Source: Strongylocentrotus droebachiensis (taxonomy: Eukaryota; Echinodermata; Echinoidea; Camarodonta; Strongylocentrotidae). Taken from it: 64,000 nt of DNA. The stretch spans positions 124,001 through 188,000 of the forward strand of contig JAVYIG010000111.1 in NCBI GenBank assembly GCA_035222895.1, read 5' to 3'. The notes below the pieces were generated by a model, which made no database searches, was not told the origin of the DNA, and saw nothing but the letters and a program-made list of their open reading frames with translations. Positions 44,201-59,200 of the stretch are shown in pieces. Position 1 is the first letter of the stretch. Every line of letters starts with the position of its first letter. The position numbers were made by a program, and so were the translations under genes.

Positions 44201-47200
44201 ACTAAATTAACATTGTGACTTTCCACTGTTGATTGAGTGGAGATACAAAACGTGAGTTGAATTTGATGCTGATAAGAAGCATAAAAGACATTGTATCTTG
44301 ATGAAAAAGAGCAATTGCTTCATGTAATAGGTGTTTGTATGTAATCTGCTTTGAATTGATAGCTTACCTGCGCACGGAGTCCCAGTGAAACCAGCAGAGC
44401 AGGCACAAGTATACATGTTCAATCCATTAGTACAATCTTCATTAACCAAACACGGATTGGAAGCACATTCGTCGATATCTGTGCAAATTGAGTACAAAAG
44501 ACAGTGAATTGAATACAAGCGACTAGAAAAGGAATTTCCCTTTTAACAGATTCATCTTTTATAGCAATTGGAACCAGGGTAGACTTACAATTTGTCAACC
44601 TTTTCAATTATGTACAACGCTGTAGCTTGATTCACACTTTTGTAAGATTGGAAGATAGAATAATTCATGAAATTTGAACATCAGGATGTCGCTGGAAATC
44701 GACTAAAAAGGCCTCAAAAACTAAATTAACATTGTGACTTTCCACTGTTGATTGAGTGGAGATGCAAAACGTGAGTTGAATTTGATGCTGATAAGAAGCA
44801 TAAAAGACATTGTATCTTGATGAAAAAGAGCAATTGCTTCATGTAATAGGTGTTTGTATGTAATCTGCTTTGACTTGATAGCTTACCTGCGCACGGAGTC
44901 CCAGTAAAACCAGCAGAGCAGGCACAAGTATACATGTTCAATCCATTGGTACAATCTTCATTAACCAAACACGGATTGGAAGCACATTCGTCGATATCTG
45001 TGCAAATTGAGTACCAAAGACAGTGAATTGAATACAAGCGACTAGAAAAGGAATTTCCCTTTTAACAGATTCATCTTTTATAGCAATTGGAACCAGGGTA
45101 GACTTACAATTTGTCAACCTTTTCAATTATGTACAACGCTGTAGCTTGATTCACACTTTTGTAAGATTGGAAGATAGAATAATTCATGAAGTTTGTACAT
45201 CAGGATGTCGCTGGAAATCGACTAAAAAGGCCTCAAAAACTAAATTAACATTGTGACTTTCCACTGTTGATTGAGTGGAGATGCAAAACGTGAGTTGAAT
45301 TTGATGCTGATAAGAAGCATAAAAGACATTGTATCTTGATGAAAAAGAGCAATTGCTTCATGTAATAGGTGTTTGTATGTAATCTGCTTTGACTTGATAG
45401 CTTACCTGCGCACGGAGTCCCAGTAAAACCAGCAGAGCAGGCACAAGTATACATGTTCAATCCATTGGTACAATCTTCATTAACCAAACACGGATTGGAA
45501 GCACATTCGTCGATATCTGTGCAAATTGAGTACCAAAGACAGTGAATTGAATACAAGCGACTAGAAAAGGAATTTCCCTTTTAACAGATTCATCTTTTAT
45601 AGCAATTGGAACCAGGGTAGACTTACAATTTGTCAACCTTTTCAATTATGTACAACGCTGTAGCTTGATTCACACTTTTGTAAGATTGGAAGATAGAATA
45701 ATTCATGAAATTTGAACATCAGGATGTCGCTGGAAATCGACTAAAAAGGCCTTAAAAACTAAATTAACATTGTGACTTTCCACTGTTGATTGAGTAGAAA
45801 TGCAAAACGTGAGTTGAATTCGATGCTGATACGAAGCATAAAAGACATCGTATCTATAATGTCTTGATGAAAAAGAGCAATTGTTTCATGTAATAGGTGT
45901 TTGTATGTAATCTGCTTTGACTTGATAGCTTACCTGCGCACGGAGTCCCAGTAAAACCAGCAGAGCAGGCACAAGTATACATGTTCAATCCATTGGTACA
46001 ATCTTCATTAACCAAACACGGATTGGAAGCACATTCGTCGATATCTGTGCAAATTGAGTACCAAAGACAGTGAATTGAATACAAGCGACTAGAAAAGGAA
46101 TTTCCTTTTTAACAGATTCATCTTTTATAGCGATTGGAACCAGGGTAGACTTACAATTTGTCAACCTTTTCAATTATGTACAACGCTGTAGCTTGATTCA
46201 CACTTTTGTAAGATTGGAAGATAGAATAATTATTCACGAAATTTGAACATCAGGATGTCGCTGGAAATCGACTAAAAAGGCCTTAAAAACTAAATTAACA
46301 TTGTGACTTTCCACTGTTGATTGAGTGGAGATACAAAACGTGAGTTGAATTTGATGCTGATAAGAAGCATAAAAGACATTGTATCTTGATGAAAAAGAGC
46401 AATTGCTTCATGTAATAGGTGTTTGTATGTAATCTGCTTTGACTTGATAGCTTACCTGCGCACGGAGTCCCAGTGAAACCAGCAGAGCAGGCACAAGTAT
46501 ACATGTTCAATCCATTAGTACAATCTTCATTAACCAAACACGGATTGGAAGCACATTCGTCGATATCTGTGTAAATTGAGTACCAAAGACAGTGAATTGA
46601 ATACAAGCGACTAGAAAAGGAATTTCCCTTTTAACAGATTCATCTTTTATAGCAATTGGAACCAGGGTAGACTTACAATTTGTCAACCTTTTCAATTATG
46701 TACAACGCTGTAGCTTGATTCACACTTTTGTAAGATTGGAAGATAGAATAATTCATGAAATTTGAACATCAGGATGTCGCTGGAAATCGACTAAAAAGGC
46801 CTTAAAAACTAAATTAACATTGTGACTTTCCACTGTTGATTGAGTGGAGATGCAAAACGTGAGTTGAATTTGATGCTGATAAGAAGCATAAAAGACATTG
46901 TATCTTGATGAAAAAGAGCAATTGCTTCATGTAATAGGTGTTTGTATGTAATCTGCTTTGACTTGATAGCTTACCTGCGCACGGAGTCCCAGTAAAACCA
47001 GCAGAGCAGGCACAAGTATACATGTTCAATCCATTAGTACAATCTTCATTAACCAAACACGGATTGGAAGCACATTCGTCGATATCTGTGCAAATTGAGT
47101 ACCAAAGACAGTGAATTGAATACAAGCGACTAGAAAAGGAATTTCCCTTTTAACAGATTCATCTTTTATAGCAATTGGAACCAGGGTAGACTTACAATTT

Positions 47201-50200
47201 GTCAACCTTTTCAATTATGTACAACGCTGTAGCTTCATTCACACTTTTGTAAGATTGGAAGATAGAATAATTCATGAAATTTGAACATCAGGATGTCGCT
47301 GGAAATCGACTAAAAAGGCCTCAAAAACTAAATTAACATTGTGACTTTCCACTGTTGATTGAGTGGAGATGCAAAACGTGAGTTGAATTTGATGCTGATA
47401 AGAAGCATAAAAGACATTGTATCTTGATGAAAAAGAGCAATTGCTTCATGTAATAGGTGTTTGTATGTAATCTGCTTTGACTTGATAGCTTACCTGCGCA
47501 CGGAGTCCCAGTAAAACCAGCAGAGCAGGCACAAGTATACATGTTCAATCCATTGGTACAATCTTCATTAACCAAACACGGATTGGAAGCACATTCGTCG
47601 ATATCTGTGCAAATTGAGTACCAAAAACAGTGAATTGAATACAAGCGACTAGAAAAGTAGTTTCCCTTTTAACAGATTCATCTTTTATAGCGATTGGAAC
47701 CAGGGTAGACTTACAATTTGTCAACCTTTTTAATTATGTACGACACTGTAGCTTGATTCACACTTTTGTAAGATTGGAAGATAGAATAATTCATGAAGTT
47801 TGTACATCAGGATGTCGCTGGAAATCGACTAAAAAGGCCTCAAAAACTAAATTAACATTGTGACTTTCCACTGTTGATTGAGTGGAGATGCAAAACGTGA
47901 GTTGAATTTGATGCTGATAAGAAGCATAAAAGACATTGTATCTTGATGAAAAAGAGCAATTGCTTCATGTAATAGGTGTTTGTATGTAATCTGCTTTGAC
48001 TTGATAGCTTACCTGCGCACGGAGTCCCAGTAAAACCAGCAGAGCAGGCACAAGTATACATGTTCAATCCATTGGTACAATCTTCATTAACCAAACACGG
48101 ATTGGAAGCACATTCGTCGATATCTGTGCAAATTGAGTACCAAAGACAGTGAATTGAATACAAGCGACTAGAAAAGGAATTTCCCTTTTAACAGATTCAT
48201 CTTTTATAGCAATTGGAACCAGGGTAGACTTACAATTTGTCAACCTTTTCAATTATGTACAACGCTGTAGCTTGATTCACACTTTTGTAAGATTGGAAGA
48301 TAGAATAATTCATGAAATTTGAACATCAGGATGTCGCTGGAAATCGACTAAAAAGGCCTTAAAAACTAAATTAACATTGTGACTTTCCACTGTTGATTGA
48401 GTAGAAATGCAAAACGTGAGTTGAATTCGATGCTGATACGAAGCATAAAAGACATCGTATCTATAATGTCTTGATGAAAAAGAGCAATTGTTTCATGTAA
48501 TAGGTGTTTGTATGTAATCTGCTTTGACTTGATAGCTTACCTGCGCACGGAGTCCCAGTAAAACCAGCAGAGCAGGCACAAGTATACATGTTCAATCCAT
48601 TGGTACAATCTTCATTAACCAAACACGGATTGGAAGCACATTCGTCGATATCTGTGCAAATTGAGTACCAAAGACAGTGAATTGAATACAAGCGACTAGA
48701 AAAGGAATTTCCTTTTTAACAGATTCATCTTTTATAGCGATTGGAACCAGGGTAGACTTACAATTTGTCAACCTTTTCAATTATGTACAACGCTGTAGCT
48801 TGATTCACACTTTTGTAAGATTGGAAGATAGAATAATTATTCACGAAATTTGAACATCAGGATGTCGCTGGAAATCGACTAAAAAGGCCTTAAAAACTAA
48901 ATTAACATTGTGACTTTCCACTGTTGATTGAGTGGAGATACAAAACGTGAGTTGAATTTGATGCTGATAAGAAGCATAAAAGACATTGTATCTTGATGAA
49001 AAAGAGCAATTGCTTCATGTAATAGGTGTTTGTATGTAATCTGCTTTGACTTGATAGCTTACCTGCGCACGGAGTCCCAGTGAAACCAGCAGAGCAGGCA
49101 CAAGTATACATGTTCAATCCATTAGTACAATCTTCATTAACCAAACACGGATTGGAAGCACATTCGTCGATATCTGTGTAAATTGAGTACCAAAGACAGT
49201 GAATTGAATACAAGCGACTAGAAAAGGAATTTCCCTTTTAACAGATTCATCTTTTATAGCAATTGGAACCAGGGTAGACTTACAATTTGTCAACCTTTTT
49301 GAATTATGTACAACGCTGTAGCTTGATTCACACTTTTGTAAGATTGGAAGATAGAATAATTCATGAAATTTGAACATCAGGATGTCGCTGGAAATCGACT
49401 AAAAAGGCCTTAAAAACTAAATTAACATTGTGACTTTCCACTGTTGATTGAGTGGAGATGCAAAACGTGAGTTGAATTTGATGCTGATAAGAAGCATAAA
49501 AGACATTGTATCTTGATGAAAAAGAGCAATTGCTTCATGTAATAGGTGTTTGTATGTAATCTGCTTTGACTTGATAGCTTACCTGCGCACGGAGTCCCAG
49601 TGAAACCAGCAGAGCAGGCACAAGTATACATGTTCAATCCATTAGTACAATCTTCATTAACCAAACACGGATTGGAAGCACATTCGTCGATATCTGTGTA
49701 AATTGAGTACCAAAGACAGTGAATTGAATACAAGCGACTAGAAAAGGAATTTCCCTTTTAACAGATTCATCTTTTATAGCAATTGGAACCAGGGTAGACT
49801 TACAATTTGTCAACCTTTTTGAATTATGTACAACGCTGTAGCTTGATTCACACTTTTGTAAGATTGGAAGATAGAATAATTCATGAAATTTGAACATCAG
49901 GATGTCGCTGGAAATCGACTAAAAAGGCCTTAAAAACTAAATTAACATTGTGACTTTCCACTGTTGATTGAGTGGAGATGCAAAACGTGAGTTGAATTTG
50001 ATGCTGATAAGAAGCATAAAAGACATTGTATCTTGATGAAAAAGAGCAATTGCTTCATGTAATAGGTGTTTGTATGTAATCTGCTTTGACTTGATAGCTT
50101 ACCTGCGCACGGAGTCCCAGTAAAACCAGCAGAGCAGGCACAAGTATACATGTTCAATCCATTGGTACAATCTTCATTAACCAAACACGGATTGGAAGCA

Positions 50201-53200
50201 CATTCGTCGATATCTGTGCAAATTGAGTACCAAAGACAGTGAATTGAATACAAGCGACTAGAAAAGTAGTTTCCCTTTTAACAGATTCATCTTTTATAGC
50301 GATTGGAACCAGGGTAGACTTACAATTTGTCAACCTTTTTAATTATGTACGACACTGTAGCTTGATTCACACTTTTGTAAGATTGGAAGATAGAATAATT
50401 CATGAAGTTTGTACATCAGGATGTCGCTGGAAATCGACTAAAAAGGCCTCAAAAACTAAATTAACATTGTGACTTTCCACTGTTGATTGAGTGGAGATGC
50501 AAAACGTGAGTTGAATTTGATGCTGATAAGAAGCATAAAAGACATTGTATCTTGATGAAAAAGAGCAATTGCTTCATGTAATAGGTGTTTGTATGTAATC
50601 TGCTTTGACTTGATAGCTTACCTGCGCACGGAGTCCCAGTAAAACCAGCAGAGCAGGCACAAGTATACATGTTCAATCCATTGGTACAATCTTCATTAAC
50701 CAAACACGGATTGGAAGCACATTCGTCGATATCTGTGCAAATTGAGTACCAAAGACAGTGAATTGAATACAAGCGACTAGAAAAGGAATTTCCCTTTTAA
50801 CAGATTCATCTTTTATAGCAATTGGAACCAGGGTAGACTTACAATTTGTCAACCTTTTCAATTATGTACAACGCTGTAGCTTGATTCACACTTTTGTAAG
50901 ATTGGAAGATAGAATAATTCATGAAATTTGAACATCAGGATGTCGCTGGAAATCGACTAAAAAGGCCTTAAAAACTAAATTAACATTGTGACTTTCCACT
51001 GTTGATTGAGTAGAAATGCAAAACGTGAGTTGAATTCGATGCTGATACGAAGCATAAAAGACATCGTATCTATAATGTCTTGATGAAAAAGAGCAATTGT
51101 TTCATGTAATAGGTGTTTGTATGTAATCTGCTTTGACTTGATAGCTTACCTGCGCACGGAGTCCCAGTAAAACCAGCAGAGCAGGCACAAGTATACATGT
51201 TCAATCCATTGGTACAATCTTCATTAACCAAACACGGATTGGAAGCACATTCGTCGATATCTGTGCAAATTGAGTACCAAAGACAGTGAATTGAATACAC
51301 GCGACTAGAAAAGGAATTTCCTTTTTAACAGATTCATCTTTTATAGCGATTGGAACCAGGGTAGACTTACAATTTGTCAACCTTTTCAATTATGTACAAC
51401 GCTGTAGCTTGATTCACACTTTTGTAAGATTGGAAGATAGAATAATTATTCACGAAATTTGAACATCAGGATGTCGCTGGAAATCGACTAAAAAGGCCTT
51501 AAAAACTAAATTAACATTGTGACTTTCCACTGTTGATTGAGTGGAGATACAAAACGTGAGTTGAATTTGATGCTGATAAGAAGCATAAAAGACATTGTAT
51601 CTTGATGAAAAAGAGCAATTGCTTCATGTAATAGGTGTTTGTATGTAATCTGCTTTGACTTGATAGCTTACCTGCGCACGGAGTCCCAGTGAAACCAGCA
51701 GAGCAGGCACAAGTATACATGTTCAATCCATTAGTACAATCTTCATTAACCAAACACGGATTGGAAGCACATTCGTCGATATCTGTGCAAATTGAGTACC
51801 AAAGACAGTGAATTGAATACAAGCGACTAGAAAAGGAATTTCCCTTTTAACAGATTCATCTTTTATAGCAATTGGAACCAGGGTAGACTTACAATTTGTC
51901 AACCTTTTCAATTATGTACAACGCTGTAGCTTGATTCACACTTTTGTAAGATTGGAAGATAGAATAATTCATGAAATTTGAACATCAGGATGTCGCTGGA
52001 AATCGACTAAAAAGGCCTCAAAAACTAAATTAACATTGTGACTTTCCACTGTTGATTGAGTGGAGATGCAAAACGTGAGTTGAATTTGATGCTGATAAGA
52101 AGCATAAAAGACATTGTATCTTGATGAAAAAGAGCAATTGCTTCATGTAATAGGTGTTTGTATGTAATCTGCTTTGACTTGATAGCTTACCTGCGCACGG
52201 AGTCCCAGTAAAACCAGCAGAGCAGGCACAAGTATACATGTTCAATCCATTGGTACAATCTTCATTAACCAAACACGGATTGGAAGCACATTCGTCGATA
52301 TCTGTGCAAATTGAGTACCAAAGACAGTGAATTGAATACAAGCGACTAGAAAAGTAGTTTCCCTTTTAACAGATTCATCTTTTATAGCGATTGGAACCAG
52401 GGTAGACTTACAATTTGTCAACCTTTTTAATTATGTACGACACTGTAGCTTGATTCACACTTTTGTAAGATTGGAAGATAGAATAATTCATGAAGTTTGT
52501 ACATCAGGATGTCGCTGGAAATCGACTAAAAAGGCCTCAAAAACTAAATTAACATTGTGACTTTCCACTGTTGATTGAGTGGAGATGCAAAACGTGAGTT
52601 GAATTTGATGCTGATAAGAAGCATAAAAGACATTGTATCTTGATGAAAAAGAGCAATTGCTTCATGTAATAGGTGTTTGTATGTAATCTGCTTTGACTTG
52701 ATAGCTTACCTGCGCACGGAGTCCCAGTAAAACCAGCAGAGCAGGCACAAGTATACATGTTCAATCCATTGGTACAATCTTCATTAACCAAACACGGATT
52801 GGAAGCACATTCGTCGATATCTGTGCAAATTGAGTACCAAAGACAGTGAATTGAATACAAGCGACTAGAAAAGGAATTTCCCTTTTAACAGATTCATCTT
52901 TTATAGCAATTGGAACCAGGGTAGACTTACAATTTGTCAACCTTTTCAATTATGTACAACGCTGTAGCTTGATTCACACTTTTGTAAGATTGGAAGATAG
53001 AATAATTCATGAAATTTGAACATCAGGATGTCGCTGGAAATCGACTAAAAAGGCCTTAAAAACTAAATTAACATTGTGACTTTCCACTGTTGATTGAGTA
53101 GAAATGCAAAACGTGAGTTGAATTTGATGCTGATAAGAAGCATAAAAGACATTGTATCTTGATGAAAAAGAGCAATTGCTTCATGTAATAGGTGTTTGTA

Positions 53201-56200
53201 TGTAATCTGCTTTGACTTGATAGCTTACCTGCGCACGGAGTCCCAGTAAAACCAGCAGAGCAGGCACAAGTATACATGTTCAATCCATTAGTACAATCTT
53301 CATTAACCAAACACGGATTGGAAGCACATTCGTCGATATCTGTGCAAATTGAGTACCAAAGACATTGAATTGAATACAAGCGACTAGAAAAGTAGTTTCC
53401 CTTTTAACAGATTCATCTTTTATAGCGATTGGAACTAGGGTAGACTTATAATTTTTCAACCTTTTTAATTATGTACGACACTGTAGCTTGATTCACACTT
53501 TTGTAAGATTGGAAGATAGAATAATTCATGAAGTTTGTACATCAGGATGTCGCTGGAAATCGACTAAAAAGGCCTTAAAAACTAAATTAACATTGTGACT
53601 TTCCACTGTTGATTGAGTGGAGATGCAAAACGTGAGTTGAATTCGATGCTGATACGAAGCATAAAAGACTATGTGTCTTGATGAAAAAGAGCAATTGTTT
53701 CATGTAGTAGGTGTTTGTATGTAATCTGCTTTGACTTGATAGCTTACCTGCGCACGGAGTCCCAGTAAAACCAGCAGAGCAGGCACAAGTATACATGTTC
53801 AATCCATTGGTACAATCTTCATTAACCAAACACGGATTGGAAGCACATTCGTCGATATCTGTGCAAATTGAGTACCAAAGACAGTGAATTGAATACAAGC
53901 GACTAGAAAAGGAATTTCCTTTTTAACAGATTCATCTTTTATAGCGATTGGAACCAGGGTAGACTTACAATTTGTCAACCTTTTCAATTATGTACAACGC
54001 TGTAGCTTGATTCACACTTTTGTAAGATTGGAAGATAGAATAATTATTCACGAAATTTGAACATCAGGATGTCGCTGGAAATCGACTAAAAAGGCCTTAA
54101 AAACTAAATTAACATTGTGACTTTCCACTGTTGATTGAGTGGAGATGCAAAACGTGAGTTGAATTTGATGCTGATAAGAAGCATAAAAGACATTGTATCT
54201 TGATGAAAAAGAGCAATTGCTTCATGTAATAGGTGTTTGTATGTAATCTGCTTTGACTTGATAGCTTACCTGCGCACGGAGTCCCAGTAAAACCAGCAGA
54301 GCAGGCACAAGTATACATGTGCAATCCATTGGTACAATCTTCATTAACCAAACACGGATTGGAAGCACATTCGTCGATATCTGTGCAAATTGAGTACCAA
54401 AGACAGTGAATTGAATACAAGCGATTAGAAAAGGAATTTCCCTTTTAACAGATTCATCTTTTATAGCAATTGGAACCAGGGTAGACTTACAATTTGTCAA
54501 CCTTTTCAATTATGTACAACGCTGTAGCTTGATTCACACTTTTGTAAGATTGGAAGATAGAATAATTCATGAAATTTGAACATCAGGATGTCGCTGGAAA
54601 TCGACTAAAAAGGCCTTAAAAACTAAATTAACATTGTGACTTTCCACTGTTGATTGAGTGGAGATGCAAAACGTGAGTTGAATTTGATGCTGATAAGAAG
54701 CATAAAAGACATTGTATCTTGATGAAAAAGAGCAATTGCTTCATGTAATAGGTGTTTGTATGTAATCTGCTTTGACTTGATAGCTTACCTGCGCACGGAG
54801 TCCCAGTAAAACCAGCAGAGCAGGCACAAGTATACATGTTCAATCCATTAGTACAATCTTCATTAACCAAACACGGATTGGAAGCACATTCGTCGATATC
54901 TGTGCAAATTGAGTACCAAAGACAGTGAATTGAATACAAGCGACTAGAAAAGAAATTTCCCTTTTAACAGATTCATCTTTTATAGCAATTGGAACCAGGG
55001 TAGACTTACAATTTGTCAACCTTTTCAATTATGTACAACGCTGTAGCTTGATTCACACTTTTGTAAGATTGGAAGATAGAATAATTCATGAAATTTGAAC
55101 ATCAGGATGTCGCTGGAAATCGACTAAAAAGGCCTTAAAAACTAAATTAACATTGTGACTTTCCACTGTTGATTGAGTAGAAATGCAAAACGTGAGTTGA
55201 ATTTGATGCTGATAAGAAGCATAAAAGACATTGTATCTTGATGAAAAAGAGCAATTGCTTCATGTAATAGGTGTTTGTATGTAATCTGCTTTGACTTGAT
55301 AGCTTACCTGCGCACGGAGTCCCAGTAAAACCAGCAGAGCAGGCACAAGTATACATGTTCAATCCATTAGTACAATCTTCATTAACCAAACACGGATTGG
55401 AAGCACATTCGTCGATATCTGTGCAAATTGAGTACCAAAGACATTGAATTGAATACAAGCGACTAGAAAAGTAGTTTCCCTTTTAACAGATTCATCTTTT
55501 ATAGCGATTGGAACTAGGGTAGACTTATAATTTTTCAACCTTTTTAATTATGTACGACACTGTAGCTTGATTCACACTTTTGTAAGATTGGAAGATAGAA
55601 TAATTCATGAAGTTTGTACATCAGGATGTCGCTGGAAATCGACTAAAAAGGCCTTAAAAACTAAATTAACATTGTGACTTTCCACTGTTGATTGAGTGGA
55701 GATGCAAAACGTGAGTTGAATTCGATGCTGATACGAAGCATAAAAGACTATGTGTCTTGATGAAAAAGAGCAATTGTTTCATGTAGTAGGTGTTTGTATG
55801 TAATCTGCTTTGACTTGATAGCTTACCTGCGCACGGAGTCCCAGTAAAACCAGCAGAGCAGGCACAAGTATACATGTTCAATCCATTGGTACAATCTTCA
55901 TTAACCAAACACGGATTGGAAGCACATTCGTCGATATCTGTGCAAATTGAGTACCAAAGACAGTGAATTGAATACAAGCGACTAGAAAAGGAATTTCCTT
56001 TTTAACAGATTCATCTTTTATAGCGATTGGAACCAGGGTAGACTTACAATTTGTCAACCTTTTCAATTATGTACAACGCTGTAGCTTGATTCACACTTTT
56101 GTAAGATTGGAAGATAGAATAATTATTCACGAAATTTGAACATCAGGATGTCGCTGGAAATCGACTAAAAAGGCCTTAAAAACTAAATTAACATTGTGAC

Positions 56201-59200
56201 TTTCCACTGTTGATTGAGTGGAGATGCAAAACGTGAGTTGAATTTGATGCTGATAAGAAGCATAAAAGACATTGTATCTTGATGAAAAAGAGCAATTGCT
56301 TCATGTAATAGGTGTTTGTATGTAATCTGCTTTGACTTGATAGCTTACCTGCGCACGGAGTCCCAGTAAAACCAGCAGAGCAGGCACAAGTATACATGTT
56401 CAATCCATTAGTACAATCTTCATTAACCAAACACGGATTGGAAGCACATTCGTCGATATCTGTGCAAATTGAGTACCAAAGACAGTGAATTGAATACAAG
56501 CGACTAGAAAAGAAATTTCCCTTTTAACAGATTCATCTTTTATAGCAATTGGAACCAGGGTAGACTTACAATTTGTCAACCTTTTCAATTATGTACAACG
56601 CTGTAGCTTGATTCACACTTTTGTAAGATTGGAAGATAGAATAATTCATGAAATTTGAACATCAGGATGTCGCTGGAAATCGACTAAAAAGGCCTCAAAA
56701 ACTAAATTAACATTGTGACTTTCCACTGTTGATTGAGTGGAGATGCAAAACGTGAGTTGAATTTGATGCTGATAAGAAGCATAAAAGACATTGTATCTTG
56801 ATGAAAAAGAGCAATTGCTTCATGTAATAGGTGTTTGTATGTAATCTGCTTTGACTTGATAGCTTACCTGCGCACGGAGTCCCAGTAAAACCAGCAGAGC
56901 AGGCACAAGTATACATGTTCAATCCATTGGTACAATCTTCATTAACCAAACACGGATTGGAAGCACATTCGTCGATATCTGTGCAAATTGAGTACCAAAG
57001 ACAGTGAATTGAATACAAGCGACTAGAAAAGTAGTTTCCCTTTTAACAGATTCATCTTTTATAGCGATTGGAACCAGGGTAGACTTACAATTTGTCAACC
57101 TTTTCAATTATGTACAACGCTGTAGCTTGATTCACACTTTTGTAAGATTGGAAGATAGAATAATTATTCACGAAATTTGAACATCAGGATGTCGCTGGAA
57201 ATCGACTAAAAAGGCCTTAAAAACTAAATTAACATTGTGACTTTCCACTGTTGATTGAGTGGAGATACAAAACGTGAGTTGAATTTGATGCTGATAAGAA
57301 GCATAAAAGACATTGTATCTTGATGAAAAAGAGCAATTGCTTCATGTAATAGGTGTTTGTATGTAATCTGCTTTGACTTGATAGCTTACCTGCGCACGGA
57401 GTCCCAGTAAAACCAGCAGAGCAGGCACAAGTATACATGTTCAATCCATTAGTACAATCTTCATTAACCAAACACGGATTGGAAGCACATTCGTCGATAT
57501 CTGTGCAAATTGAGTACCAAAGACAGTGAATTGAATACAAGCGACTAGAAAAGAAATTTCTCTTTTAACAGATTCATCTTTTATAGCAATTGGAACCAGG
57601 GTAGACTTACAATTTGTCAACCTTTTCAATTATGTACAACGCTGTAGCTTGATTCACACTTTTGTAAGATTGGAAGATAGAATAATTCATGAAATTTGAA
57701 CATCAGGATGTCGCTGGAAATCGACTAAAAAGGCCTCAAAAACTAAATTAACATTGTGACTTTCCACTGTTGATTGAGTGGAGATGCAAAACGTGAGTTG
57801 AATTTGATGCTGATAAGAAGCATAAAAGACATTGTATCTTGATGAAAAAGAGCAATTGCTTCATGTAATAGGTGTTTGTATGTAATCTGCTTTGACTTGA
57901 TAGCTTACCTGCGCACGGAGTCCCAGTAAAACCAGCAGAGCAGGCACAAGTATACATGTTCAATCCATTGGTACAATCTTCATTAACCAAACACGGATTG
58001 GAAGCACATTCGTCGATATCTGTGCAAATTGAGTACCAAAGACAGTGAATTGAATACAAGCGACTAGAAAAGTAGTTTCCCTTTTAACAGATTCATCTTT
58101 TATAGCGATTGGAACCAGGGTAGACTTACAATTTGTCAACCTTTTCAATTATGTACAACGCTGTAGCTTGATTCACACTTTTGTAAGATTGGAAGATAGA
58201 ATAATTATTCACGAAATTTGAACATCAGGATGTCGCTGGAAATCGACTAAAAAGGCCTTAAAAACTAAATTAACATTGTGACTTTCCACTGTTGATTGAG
58301 TGGAGATACAAAACGTGAGTTGAATTTGATGCTGATAAGAAGCATAAAAGACATTGTATCTTGATGAAAAAGAGCAATTGCTTCATGTAATAGGTGTTTG
58401 TATGTAATCTGCTTTGACTTGATAGCTTACCTGCGCACGGAGTCCCAGTAAAACCAGCAGAGCAGGCACAAGTATACATGTTCAATCCATTGGTACAATC
58501 TTCATTAACCAAACACGGATTGGAAGCACATTCGTCGATATCTGTGCAAATTGAGTACCAAAGACATTGAATTGAATACAAGCGACTAGAAAAGTAGTTT
58601 CCCTTTTAACAGATTCATCTTTTATAGCGATTGGAACTAGGGTAGACTTATAATTTGTCAACCTTTTTAATTATGTACGACACTGTAGCTTGATTCACAC
58701 TTTTGTAAGATTGGAAGATAGAATAATTCATGAAGTTTGTACATGAGGATGTCGCTGGAAATCGACTAAAAAGGCCTTAAAAACTAAATTAACATTGTGA
58801 CTTTCCACTGTTGATCGAGTGGAGATGCAAAACGTGAGTTGAATTCGATGCTGATACGAAGCATAAAAGACTATGTGTCTTGATGAAAAAGAGCAATTGT
58901 TTCATGTAATAGGTGTTTGTATGTAATCTGCTTTGACTTGATAGCTTACCTGCGCACGGAGTCCCAGTAAAACCAGCAGAGCAGGCACAAGTATACATGT
59001 TCAATCCATTGGTACAATCTTCATTAACCAAACACGGATTGGAAGCACATTCGTCGATATCTGTGCAAATTGAGTACCAAAGACAGTGAATTGAATACAA
59101 GTGACTAGAAAAGGAATTTCCTTTTTAACAGATTCATCTTTTATAGCAATTGGAACCAGGGTAGACTTACAATTTGTCAACCTTTTCAATTATGTACAAC